DNA from: JAALLB01 sp017643495
GTDB lineage: Bacteria > Pseudomonadota > Alphaproteobacteria > Rhizobiales > Rhizobiaceae
Direction of reading: 5' to 3'
Assembly: GCA_965216105.1 (NCBI GenBank)
Contig: OZ244147.1
Coordinates: 3,100,001-3,164,000, forward strand
DNA length: 64,000 nucleotides
In this document: in pieces, positions 1 through 7,820 of the stretch
Layout: each line of letters opens with the position of its first letter
Position numbering within the stretch: position 1 is the first letter of the stretch
Notes under the pieces: model-generated
Seen by the model: only the letters and a program-made list of their open reading frames with translations
What the model was told of the DNA's origin: nothing
Database searches by the model: none
Position numbers and translations under genes: made by a program

Positions 1-638
1 AAAACCACAAGCGGGGCGAAGCTGCGTACACGCTCCGAGGCATGTTCGTCACTGTGTGGCGCAAGGCCACGGGCGATCCACAGGCACCATGCAAAAATCA
101 GGTTGGCTAGTGTCAGGTGAACAGCAAGACGGTACTGGCTTACGTCAACACGTTCGGCCAGTCCTGAAGAGACCATCCACCAACCAATGAAACCCTGAAG
201 CCCGCCAAGCAGAAGCAGGAAGACCAATTTTCCGCGAATGCCCTTTTCCAGCTTTCCGGTTGCCCAAAACCAGACCATCGGCACAAAGAAAGCCAGACCA
301 ACAAACCGGCCCAGAAAACGGTGCGCCCATTCCCACCAGTAAATAAACTTGAACTCTGCCAGGCTCATGCCCTTGTTGATGAGCTGATACTCGGGAATGA
401 GCTTGTATTTTTCAAATGCAAGTTGCCAGTCCTGCGCATTCAACGGCGGAATTGCACCCAGCAAGGGCTGCCATTCCGTGATGGAGAGGCCTGAATCCGT
501 AAGTCTTGTCGCGCCACCCACGATCACCATTGCGAAAACAAGCACACAGATTGCGTACAACCAGAAACGGACTTGCGCGCGATCACGCTCCGTTACCGAC
601 CGGGTTGCGGCCGTCACCTCGTTGACAGTCATGGACAT
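1..638 (-). CDS. ctaA: Heme A synthase CtaA/COX15 (C-terminus cut off by window edge)
   Basis: Integral membrane enzyme that oxidises a methyl group of heme O to give heme A for aa3-type cytochrome oxidases. The translated part (about 212 residues) starts MSMTVNEVTAATRSV. It carries the family blocks GGATRLTDSGLSITEW and WWEWAHRFLGR, and the second block contains a conserved histidine expected to be a heme ligand. GGLQGFIGWWMVSSGL and a further His in the VHLTLA segment follow, and several hydrophobic helices are visible. The reading frame is still open at base 1, so the C-terminal half is outside the window. An in-frame ATG two codons downstream and a GTG three codons upstream are alternative starts; no strong ribosome site decides. 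A DUF2842 gene is divergent from it. Family assignment is secure. Confidence 0.93.
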   Translation of the reverse strand, partial: MSMTVNEVTAATRSVTERDRAQVRFWLYAICVLVFAMVIVGGATRLTDSGLSITEWQPLLGAIPPLNAQDWQLAFEKYKLIPEYQLINKGMSLAEFKFIYWWEWAHRFLGRFVGLAFFVPMVWFWATGKLEKGIRGKLVFLLLLGGLQGFIGWWMVSSGLAERVDVSQYRLAVHLTLANLIFAWCLWIARGLAPHSDEHASERVRSFAPLVV

Positions 639-770
639 GGGCACCACCAGGTTTTTGCCAGTTCTTCACTGGAATGGCACTGCCCGCATGTTTCATCAAG
701 TAGGCAGATTGTGACAAGCCGTCGCGCAAACAGGCTTTGACATCGCGTCAATCAGGCGTATTTATCCCCC

Positions 771-986
771 ATGAACCAGCGCACACGCAAACTGATCGGC
801 ACTGTACTGATCGTCCTGATCGCAATCCTCTACGCCCTGGTGGCAACAACGATTGCTGCTGCCAAGCTTTCCGAAGCCGGCGGATGGATTCACATGATCT
901 ATTTTCTGGCTACCGGCATTCTCTGGATTGTACCGGCAATGTTCATCATTAACTGGATGCTAAAGCCAGACCGGAAAACGAATTGA
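771..986 (+). CDS. DUF2842 small membrane protein
   Basis: A 71-residue protein with two hydrophobic helices (about residues 8-30 and 41-63), a basic N-terminus (MNQRTRKLIG) and a short basic tail. Length, helix layout and the segment WIHMIYFLATGILWIVPAM fit DUF2842, a family of unknown function largely confined to alphaproteobacteria. It is transcribed away from ctaA. Its last 38 bases overlap the 3' end of the convergent polysaccharide deacetylase gene. Expected location is the inner membrane. No function can be inferred from the sequence. Confidence 0.8.
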   Translation: MNQRTRKLIGTVLIVLIAILYALVATTIAAAKLSEAGGWIHMIYFLATGILWIVPAMFIINWMLKPDRKTN

Positions 987-2067
987 ATTCAGGCCCCGGT
1001 TCGTAGGGCTTTCCCGAATCCTTGATCTGCAGTTTGCGGCCCTTGTTGAACAGGCGGCCCGGAACACCGGAAACCAGCGTCTTTACATAGGCTGCGGACT
1101 GAAAATTCCCGTTCATCGAGACCCGCGGCAATGCCGTCAGATAATCCTTGTGTTCGGGATAGACAACACCGTGTCTGGTTGTAACTGCCGTATCAAACCC
1201 GAACTCTTTTGCAATTTCGAATTCGCGTGTGCCTGCCAGAACCTGGTGCCCATAAGGATATGCAAAATGGGCAGGTGCCGTTCCAAGTTCCGTCCGGATT
1301 ACTTCCCGGCTCTGGCCAATCTCGAAACGAACCCTTTTTTCCGGCAGCTTTGCAAGGGCATGATGGTTGATCGTGTGGGCACCTATCGTACAGAGCGTAT
1401 CCTCTGAAAGCTCATGCAGCTGGCTCCAGTCCATGATCTGGTCACGCGCATAAGTTTCCTGGTCATGTTTGTAGGCCCTGGAAATCTGGGATACCAGTCT
1501 TCTCTGGTCCTCTTCCGGCGTTTCAAACAGAAGCTCATGAACCAGTTCATTGAAAGCCTTCAGTTTTTTCTCTGTGGTTGAAAGGTCGTATTCCACGCGA
1601 CCCTGCGGCATTTCCGCATAAATGTGGCTGCGCTTGCGGAAAACCGTTTCAAGGTCTTCCCACCACAATGGCGCCGATCCCTCGACAAGACCGGGTGCCA
1701 CATAAATGAGATAGGGAACCTCATGGCGGCGAAATACCGGAACAGCCTTTTTCATATTGTCACGATATCCGTCGTCCAGCGTCATGCACAGGAACGGTTT
1801 GGCATCGCGATATGCATCGGGGTCTGACAGGCGCCTGTGTACTTCATCCATGGAAATGAACTCGTATCCGGCCCGTTTCAGGCAAAGAATGATCCTGTCC
1901 AGAAACTCGGGACACACAGCCAGATGATAATTGGGCTGAAAGGGATCACGGCCATGTTCGGTTACCCGATGCAGCATCAGGATGGAGCCCATGCCACGCG
2001 TCAGCGGTGACAACGCTTTCTGGATACCTGAATAATACAATCCCTGCAGGATTGCCTTGCGCAACAT
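949..2067 (-). CDS. NodB-type polysaccharide deacetylase
   Basis: Predicted metal-dependent deacetylase of N-acetylated polysaccharide or a lipid-linked precursor, 372 residues. Seen directly: the NodB motif 1 TLDDGYRDN (Asp98-Asp99), the metal-binding HTINHH (His231, His235) and FAYPYG (about 268-273), in the usual order. No clear signal peptide is present, so it may act in the cytoplasm or at the inner membrane face. The start at 2067 was chosen because it has a GGAG sequence about 8 bases upstream; an in-frame ATG at 2106 lacks one. It is divergent from a FemAB/GNAT gene and lies beside an exopolysaccharide locus. This recalls HfsH of the holdfast system, which partially deacetylates a GlcNAc polymer. 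The pathway link is inference. Confidence 0.85.
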   Translation of the reverse strand: MLRKAILQGLYYSGIQKALSPLTRGMGSILMLHRVTEHGRDPFQPNYHLAVCPEFLDRIILCLKRAGYEFISMDEVHRRLSDPDAYRDAKPFLCMTLDDGYRDNMKKAVPVFRRHEVPYLIYVAPGLVEGSAPLWWEDLETVFRKRSHIYAEMPQGRVEYDLSTTEKKLKAFNELVHELLFETPEEDQRRLVSQISRAYKHDQETYARDQIMDWSQLHELSEDTLCTIGAHTINHHALAKLPEKRVRFEIGQSREVIRTELGTAPAHFAYPYGHQVLAGTREFEIAKEFGFDTAVTTRHGVVYPEHKDYLTALPRVSMNGNFQSAAYVKTLVSGVPGRLFNKGRKLQIKDSGKPYEPGPEFNSFSGLALASS

Positions 2068-2168
2068 TACCGAATCTCCACCTGAATAATTTATATCTGG
2101 TAGCATACCGTTTCTTTAGAAAATATTGCTATCCAGCAGTATCTGATATTTCCGGGACAAGTTTTTAC

Positions 2169-3356
2169 ATGGCCTCAACAACCCAAATCAAAGGTATCCA
2201 TCTGGATACCATTGAAGGCCTTGTTATTGAACTTAACCGGGAAATCGCTGATCTTGAAACAGAATGGCGGCAACTGGAAGCAACCGGATCGGCTTGCATG
2301 TACCAGCATTATGACTGGGTTCGCATGGCGCTGCAGACCATCGACGGCAAGAACGAACCGTGCCTCGTGACAGGCAGAAACGATGACGGTCTCCAGTTCA
2401 TACTGCCACTGGTAATTGCCAGGGGCCGTTTTTTCAGTACCCTTCGGTGGGCGGGAGGAACGCACGCAAACCTGTGCAGCGGCCTTTATTCAATTCCGTT
2501 TCTCAAACGCAGCGACACTGCAATCATACGAAAGGTTTTTGCAGCCATTGGCAAACACCTTCCCGGCCCGGTGATCGCGAGGCTTGGAAACCAGCGTTTC
2601 GAGCTGAATGGATATCGCAACCCGCTACTTGCATACCCCCACCAGATTTCAGTCAACCGGATGTATGACATGGATTTGTCTTCCGGTTTTGAAGCTGTCC
2701 TGCAAATCGGCAATGCAAAACGCAAACGGAAGATTTTCCGCCGTCAGGGACGGTTGGCCGAAGAAAACGGCGGGTACGAATTCACCATTCCCGAGACACC
2801 GGAAGAGATTGATGCTGCGCTGGAGATCTTTTTTATCGAGAAGACGAAACGTCTCAAGGAACTCGGCGCACCGGAAGTTTTCGACACGCCCGAGGCGAGA
2901 GAGTTTATCCGCATGCTGGCGCACAGCCCGGAAAAAAACGGCATACAGCCTTTCAGGATTTTCGAGCTCAAAGTGGGAGGCAAATCCCGCGCAATGTATG
3001 GTTGCGGCATTTACGGTGACTATTGTCAGGCCAGCGTCAATTGTGTGACCTATGATGATCTGGCCCACATGAGCCCCGGAGAAATGGTGCTCTACCTGAT
3101 GGTGGAACACTTATGCGAGGAAGGCTTCAACAAACTTGACCTTGGCCTTGGCGATGAACGCTACAAGCGCTCCTGGTGCAAGAGCGGCCATAACCTGTTT
3201 GACACCGTAATACCGGTCACAGGCAGTGCGGTCCCCTTCGTGATGGCAACAAGAACCAAGATCGGCATCAAGCGATTTGTAAGGCGTAACGAAATGCTCT
3301 GGCAATCAGCCCGAAAGCTTCGCCAGAAACTCGCATCCCTGAAAAAGCCCGGATAA
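2169..3356 (+). CDS. GNAT/FemAB-like acyltransferase (Acetyltransf_6, CelD/BcsL type)
   Basis: A 395-residue cytoplasmic protein with the layout of BioF2/CelD-like N-acyltransferases. The N-terminal half contains a YQHYDWVRMAL segment typical of the family. The second half (about 185-340) carries the acetyltransferase-6 fold with FFIEKTKRLKELG and the LDLGLGDERYKRSWC block. The family acylates sugars during exopolysaccharide, cellulose or holdfast formation. The open frame reaches further upstream, but the ATG at 2169 gives a normal N-terminus and avoids overlap with the divergent deacetylase gene. Its neighbours are the deacetylase and a Wzc-like protein, so a polymer-modifying role like that of HfsK is the best guess. 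The substrate is not known. Confidence 0.8.
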   Translation: MASTTQIKGIHLDTIEGLVIELNREIADLETEWRQLEATGSACMYQHYDWVRMALQTIDGKNEPCLVTGRNDDGLQFILPLVIARGRFFSTLRWAGGTHANLCSGLYSIPFLKRSDTAIIRKVFAAIGKHLPGPVIARLGNQRFELNGYRNPLLAYPHQISVNRMYDMDLSSGFEAVLQIGNAKRKRKIFRRQGRLAEENGGYEFTIPETPEEIDAALEIFFIEKTKRLKELGAPEVFDTPEAREFIRMLAHSPEKNGIQPFRIFELKVGGKSRAMYGCGIYGDYCQASVNCVTYDDLAHMSPGEMVLYLMVEHLCEEGFNKLDLGLGDERYKRSWCKSGHNLFDTVIPVTGSAVPFVMATRTKIGIKRFVRRNEMLWQSARKLRQKLASLKKPG

Positions 3357-3437
3357 AAACCCCGCACCCTTGCTTGGTTGGCATGTCGGCCACCACATTA
3401 TGCTGGAGGCCGGGCAGCCATTGTCCACGCTTGAAAA

Positions 3438-5738
3438 TCAGACGCGGGCGAGTGCTTCGTTTTCCAGATCGGCATGGTCCGGCTTGATCTGGAGAATATC
3501 CCGGAAGCCGGCTTCCTTCAGATCCTTTTCAAGCTTTTCGCAATCGCGAGGGTTGGCATCAATGGTGCTGATAACCATGATTGCGTCATCCGTTGCCACC
3601 AGTTCCATGCCTTCGAGACTGGCATCGCCGCAATCAACAACACAGAAATCGTAAGATTCAGCGATTGCATCAACAATGTCGGAAACCACTTCGACCTGCG
3701 GCATGGGTGTGCCGGGGAAGAGTTGGCCCGCAGAAACCACATGAGCGTTTGAACGGCGGTCGCGGTAGATGACATTTTCTATTCCTGTCGAACCGCTGAC
3801 CAGATTGAAGACACCGGGTACATCCGTTGTTCCAAGCATTTCCCGCGTCGTTGCAAGATCGCCGCTCATGTCAATGGCAACCACACTGCGCCCGGCGGCA
3901 ACAAGTTGCCTGACCAGTATCCATGCCGTTTGCGAACCAGCCTCACCAGCCGGAGAAACAGAAACGATCCTCCCCCGGTCAGCATCTGCGAGCACACTTG
4001 CTGCATAACGAACCGCGATGATCTCATTCTCACTGTCAACACTTTCACTGTCAGCACTGTGGTATCCCCCGGCGCTGCTGTGCGTCTGGTCAGGCGCATT
4101 CGCCAATACCGGTTTTACCGGTTCCCGGTTGGTTCCATCCATACCATCTCCGCCATCCTGCGCCCGGACAATACTGTCCAGCGGCCGGGGTCTTTCAACC
4201 GTGACAGATGCCAGTTTCGGTTCTTCGGCCATGGCGCGGTCAAATTCATGCGAGGCCCGGTACTGTTCATTTGCATTGTAGGTGGCAACGCTCGTCACAA
4301 GGCTTGTTGCAAGAATGGCAAGAACAGTGAGAACACCACTTGCCGCCATTCCTGCCACCGTGAATGGCACAACTTTCGGGAAATAGGGCTCGTCCGGAAT
4401 GGAAGCCGGAGAGATGATTGTGGCGGCGGCGGGCGGAATCTCCGCACGACTTCTCACTTGCCGGGAATCGACAAGCCGCTGCTGCAATTCTTCCTCATAA
4501 CCGGCGATGCGCTTCTTGCGTCCATCAAGATTGACCAACAAGGAGTTGATCTTCAACTGCTCGTTTTTCAACTGGTCGATTTCTTCAGCAAGTTTCTTCT
4601 CGGCATTGCGGGCCGACTGCACATTGTTTTCAAGGCTGGTGATGATGTCCTGTGTCGCCTTGCGTATCTGGCTGCGATACCGCTGGAGCTGGGAATTCAA
4701 TGCCTTCATCTGGGGGTGCTGGGGCAGAAGGGAAGTCGAAAGGTCGGATATCTGTGCTTCCAGTGCCACCTCGCTCTGGCGAAGGTTCTGGATATACTGG
4801 GATGACAGGACTTCCGGTATCACATCAATGGAAGAACCGCTGTTCAAGGCAGCACGGATTGAGGCAATCTTTGCCTGTGCCGCCGACCGCTCCGCCCTGA
4901 GGCGCGACAGTTCACTGGATGCTTCCGAAAGCTCCTGGTTTACAAGCAGGCCGGGTGTATCACCACTACCATTATTGGTTTTGAATATCTGGTTTTCCGA
5001 TTCGAACCGGGCAACGGCCTTGCGTTCTTTTTCAATCAGCGAACGCAGTTCGGCAATGCGGGGATTGACGAACCCTTCCGCACGGGCAACGTTTTCGGCA
5101 GTCGCATCAACCTGCGAGTCCTGATAGCGCTCGGAGATTGCTTGCACCACATTGCGTGCCAGAAGCGGATTGACGGACCAGAATTCCATCCTGATGACCT
5201 GGGAATTGTCTATGGCATAGACTTCGAGCTTCTCCCGAAACTTCCGCAAGGCCGTACTGCGGGCAACATCCGTTACACTGACTGTCGGTTCCGCAGGTTT
5301 GTCTTCATCCTGCTCACCATCACCCTTGATGAAGTTGCCTGTAGCTTCCTTGGCAAAGGAGAGAAGATCCCCCTGCATCTCGGCATCGTCCTGAAACTCG
5401 GAAAGATTGACAAGTCCAAGCTGGTCGATGACTTCGAGGGCAATCTTGTCCGATGCCAGGATTTCAACCTCGGTACGTACGGCACGCTCGTCCAGCCTGT
5501 TGTCGCTATTACGGCCTCCGCCTTCCTGAATTTGTTCGGTCGCCGATGATGTCTTGCCGGCAATCAGGACTTCCGCCGTGGAAAGATAGCGCGGAGAAAT
5601 TGAAAGCAGTACGAAAAACAACGCTGCGCCCGAGAGCAGCATGACAAACAGGATCAGCCACCATTTGCGCTTCAGGGCACCAAACAGCCCTGCCACGTCG
5701 ATATCATTGTCTCTTTCCAGAACATCAGAACCTGACAT
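3438..5738 (-). CDS. Wzc/ExoP-type polysaccharide co-polymerase with degenerate kinase domain
   Basis: A 766-residue inner-membrane protein that should control chain length and export of a surface polysaccharide. It has a Wzz-type N-terminal domain with TM1 at about 27-47, a long periplasmic coiled-coil region (about 215-430), the proline-rich PDEPYFPK stretch before TM2 (about 456-482), and a cytoplasmic CpsD-like domain from about 575. In that domain the P-loop reads SPAGEAGSQTA, so the Walker A lysine is missing. The Walker A' and B positions read AIDMSGD and CVVDCGD, and there is no C-terminal tyrosine cluster. ATP-dependent tyrosine kinase activity is therefore unlikely. An AGGAG sequence precedes the ATG. 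It is divergent from the export lipoprotein gene. Confidence 0.88.
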   Translation of the reverse strand: MSGSDVLERDNDIDVAGLFGALKRKWWLILFVMLLSGAALFFVLLSISPRYLSTAEVLIAGKTSSATEQIQEGGGRNSDNRLDERAVRTEVEILASDKIALEVIDQLGLVNLSEFQDDAEMQGDLLSFAKEATGNFIKGDGEQDEDKPAEPTVSVTDVARSTALRKFREKLEVYAIDNSQVIRMEFWSVNPLLARNVVQAISERYQDSQVDATAENVARAEGFVNPRIAELRSLIEKERKAVARFESENQIFKTNNGSGDTPGLLVNQELSEASSELSRLRAERSAAQAKIASIRAALNSGSSIDVIPEVLSSQYIQNLRQSEVALEAQISDLSTSLLPQHPQMKALNSQLQRYRSQIRKATQDIITSLENNVQSARNAEKKLAEEIDQLKNEQLKINSLLVNLDGRKKRIAGYEEELQQRLVDSRQVRSRAEIPPAAATIISPASIPDEPYFPKVVPFTVAGMAASGVLTVLAILATSLVTSVATYNANEQYRASHEFDRAMAEEPKLASVTVERPRPLDSIVRAQDGGDGMDGTNREPVKPVLANAPDQTHSSAGGYHSADSESVDSENEIIAVRYAASVLADADRGRIVSVSPAGEAGSQTAWILVRQLVAAGRSVVAIDMSGDLATTREMLGTTDVPGVFNLVSGSTGIENVIYRDRRSNAHVVSAGQLFPGTPMPQVEVVSDIVDAIAESYDFCVVDCGDASLEGMELVATDDAIMVISTIDANPRDCEKLEKDLKEAGFRDILQIKPDHADLENEALARV

Positions 5739-5885
5739 TCACCTACTCCTAAATACTGGCATGCGTGATCCTGCACGCAATGGTCTGTGAACCAGTAATG
5801 AAGGAACATGGTAACCAAGCCGTTAAGAACGCATGGGCGGGAAAGAAAAGCCGCACGAACAGCAAACCCGGCATTTTACCGGGTG

Positions 5886-5893
5886 TTAACCAT
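5886..5893 (+). promoter_or_regulatory. Possible CtrA half-site between polysaccharide genes
   Basis: TTAACCAT lies in the 222-base divergent region between the Wzc-like gene and the export lipoprotein gene. A second TTAA half follows at 5913-5916. TTAACCAT is a known half-site form of the alphaproteobacterial cell-cycle regulator CtrA, but an 8-mer is weak evidence and the spacing to the second TTAA (13 bases) is not the classical 7. No promoter boxes could be assigned with confidence here. Confidence 0.25.
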
Positions 5894-5960
5894 AATGATT
5901 GTTTAATGCAGGTCGTACCGGCGCTTCGTCCGGTTATTTTGCGTCACGAGGAAAAACCAG

Positions 5961-6539
5961 ATGCCAGTATTGCGTACAGGTCGGGCCATGCGGTTGTTGC
6001 TACTGTTCATGCTGACCATGGCAATATCTGCCTGCGCCACCTACAAGCCCCTGAACCCGGCTTTTCACAAGGCACTCTCCCAGCCCTATACACTGGATTC
6101 GGGTGATGTGCTGCGTGTGACCGTTTTCGGCCAGAACGAACTGACCAACACCTATGCCGTGGACAAGGCCGGGTATGTTGCCTTCCCCCTGGTTGGAGCC
6201 GTTGCTGCGCGCGGGCGCACAACCAAAATGCTTGAAAGCGACATTGCCACCCGTCTCAAGCAGGGGTTTCTTCGCAACCCTGATGTTGCAATCGAAATCG
6301 ACACTTACCGGCCGTTTTTCATTCTTGGCGAGGTCGGCACTGCCGGACAATATGTCTATGTGCCGGGCATGACCGTCCAGAATGCAATCGCAATCGCCGG
6401 CGGCTTTACCGGGCGTGCCCAGCAACAGGATGTCGACATTACAAGACACATCAACGGCAAGGTCATCACCGGGCGCGTGCCGACCAGTGATCCCATACTG
6501 CCCGGCGATACCATCCACGTGCGCGAACGCCTGTTCTGA
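5961..6539 (+). CDS. Outer-membrane polysaccharide export lipoprotein (Wza/OPX family, short form)
   Basis: A 192-residue lipoprotein with signal peptide and lipobox AISAC (Cys25). The Poly_export domain follows (about 38-110; YTLDSGDVLRVTVFGQNEL is its hallmark), then an SLBB-type domain ending in GDTIHVRERLF. It should form the periplasmic or outer-membrane channel that takes polymer from the co-polymerase. It is much shorter than E. coli Wza (about 380 residues) and ends after one SLBB domain. The C-terminal membrane-spanning helix of Wza is therefore absent, as in HfsD/ExoF-like short forms. A GAGGAA ribosome site precedes the ATG. It begins a plus-strand run of four polysaccharide genes and is followed after 18 bases by the GT4 gene. 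Confidence 0.9.
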   Translation: MPVLRTGRAMRLLLLFMLTMAISACATYKPLNPAFHKALSQPYTLDSGDVLRVTVFGQNELTNTYAVDKAGYVAFPLVGAVAARGRTTKMLESDIATRLKQGFLRNPDVAIEIDTYRPFFILGEVGTAGQYVYVPGMTVQNAIAIAGGFTGRAQQQDVDITRHINGKVITGRVPTSDPILPGDTIHVRERLF

Positions 6540-6557
6540 CGCCAAAGCACAGCCCCG

Positions 6558-7679
6558 ATGGAACAACCGCTGAAAATCGTACATGTGTTTCGCGACCCTG
6601 TTGGCGGCATATTCCGCCATGTCCGTGATCTTCTTGCAGAACAGTCGGCAGCCGGACACCAAGTCGGCATCATTTGTGATTCAAATACCGGCGGAGACTA
6701 TGAAGCGCGGATGTTTGAGCAGATACGGCCTGACCTGGCACTTGGTTTGCACCGCATTCCAATGACGCGCTCGATCACGCCCGTTGACATTGTGGCAACG
6801 CTGAAAACACGCTCGATCATCAGGACAATACAACCGGACGTCATTCATTCGCACAGCGCAAAAGGCGGCGTTTATGGCAGGCTTGCCGCGCGTTTTGCAT
6901 CCGGCAAGAAAACAAGAAGCAAGGCCTTTTACTGCCCGCATGGCGGGGCAATGCATTATGACAAGCGCTCACTGAAGGGCATCATCTTCTTTGCCGCAGA
7001 ACGGTTTCTGGAACGCTATACCGACAGCCTGATCTTTGTAAGCGGTTACGAACAATCCGCATATCATGAAAAGGTGGGTATGCCCCGTTGCCCGGAGACT
7101 GTCGTTTACAACGGCCTCGACGAAACAGAATTCACAGCCGTACCGGCAAAGCCTGGTGCAGCGGACTTCCTCTATATCGGCATGAAACGCGATCTCAAGG
7201 GGCCGGATGTGTTCCTCGATGCCCTTGCCATTGCACGGGACCGGCACGGGCGAACTTTCAGTGCGTGGTTTGTCGGTGACGGGCCTGATGTCGACAAGTA
7301 TCACACGCAAATACAAGAGCTGGGGCTGACCAACCAGGTGAAGGAGCAGGCTGCCATGCCCGCACGCGAGGCTTTCGCACTTGCCGAAATTGTCGTCGTT
7401 CCATCGCGGGCAGAATCCATGCCCTATCTTGTGTTGGAGGCGATTGCCGCACACAAACCGATGGTCTGTACCCGGGTTGGCGGCATTCCCGAAATTTTTG
7501 ACCATGATGTCGGGCAGCTTGTTGAACCGGGAGACCCGGAGGCGCTGGCCCGTGCAATGATCGCCAGTCATGACAACCGGGAAAGAAACCGTGAGGCGAA
7601 TGTTTTTGCAGCACGTCTGAAAACGCGGTTTTCCAGGCCGGTCATGGCGTCCAGCATGGAAAAAACCTATCGCAGATGA
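6558..7679 (+). CDS. GT4 family glycosyltransferase
   Basis: A 373-residue cytoplasmic retaining glycosyltransferase of the GT-B fold. The N-terminal domain starts KIVHVFRDPVGGIFRHVRDL, with the GGI glycine loop. The C-terminal nucleotide-sugar domain has the conserved E-x7-E motif (Glu286 and Glu294 in ESMPYLVLE), with a conserved Arg/Lys pair upstream (IGMKRDLKG). It probably adds a sugar to the undecaprenyl-linked repeat unit made by the downstream phosphotransferase. Donor and acceptor sugars cannot be told from sequence. It sits 18 bases after the export lipoprotein gene and is separated by about 140 bases from the phosphotransferase, where a separate promoter is possible. Confidence 0.88.
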   Translation: MEQPLKIVHVFRDPVGGIFRHVRDLLAEQSAAGHQVGIICDSNTGGDYEARMFEQIRPDLALGLHRIPMTRSITPVDIVATLKTRSIIRTIQPDVIHSHSAKGGVYGRLAARFASGKKTRSKAFYCPHGGAMHYDKRSLKGIIFFAAERFLERYTDSLIFVSGYEQSAYHEKVGMPRCPETVVYNGLDETEFTAVPAKPGAADFLYIGMKRDLKGPDVFLDALAIARDRHGRTFSAWFVGDGPDVDKYHTQIQELGLTNQVKEQAAMPAREAFALAEIVVVPSRAESMPYLVLEAIAAHKPMVCTRVGGIPEIFDHDVGQLVEPGDPEALARAMIASHDNRERNREANVFAARLKTRFSRPVMASSMEKTYRR

Positions 7680-7820
7680 ACCGCTGACAAGTTTATCGGT
7701 CATCTTAACCTGTCATTATTCATGATCCCAAGATTCGGCCGGAGGTAAGCGCTCGCGGCCCGGTTTCTTAGTATTTTCCTCCTATGGTTCCTGTGCGGGC
7801 AGGATCATGGGAATGTGGAA

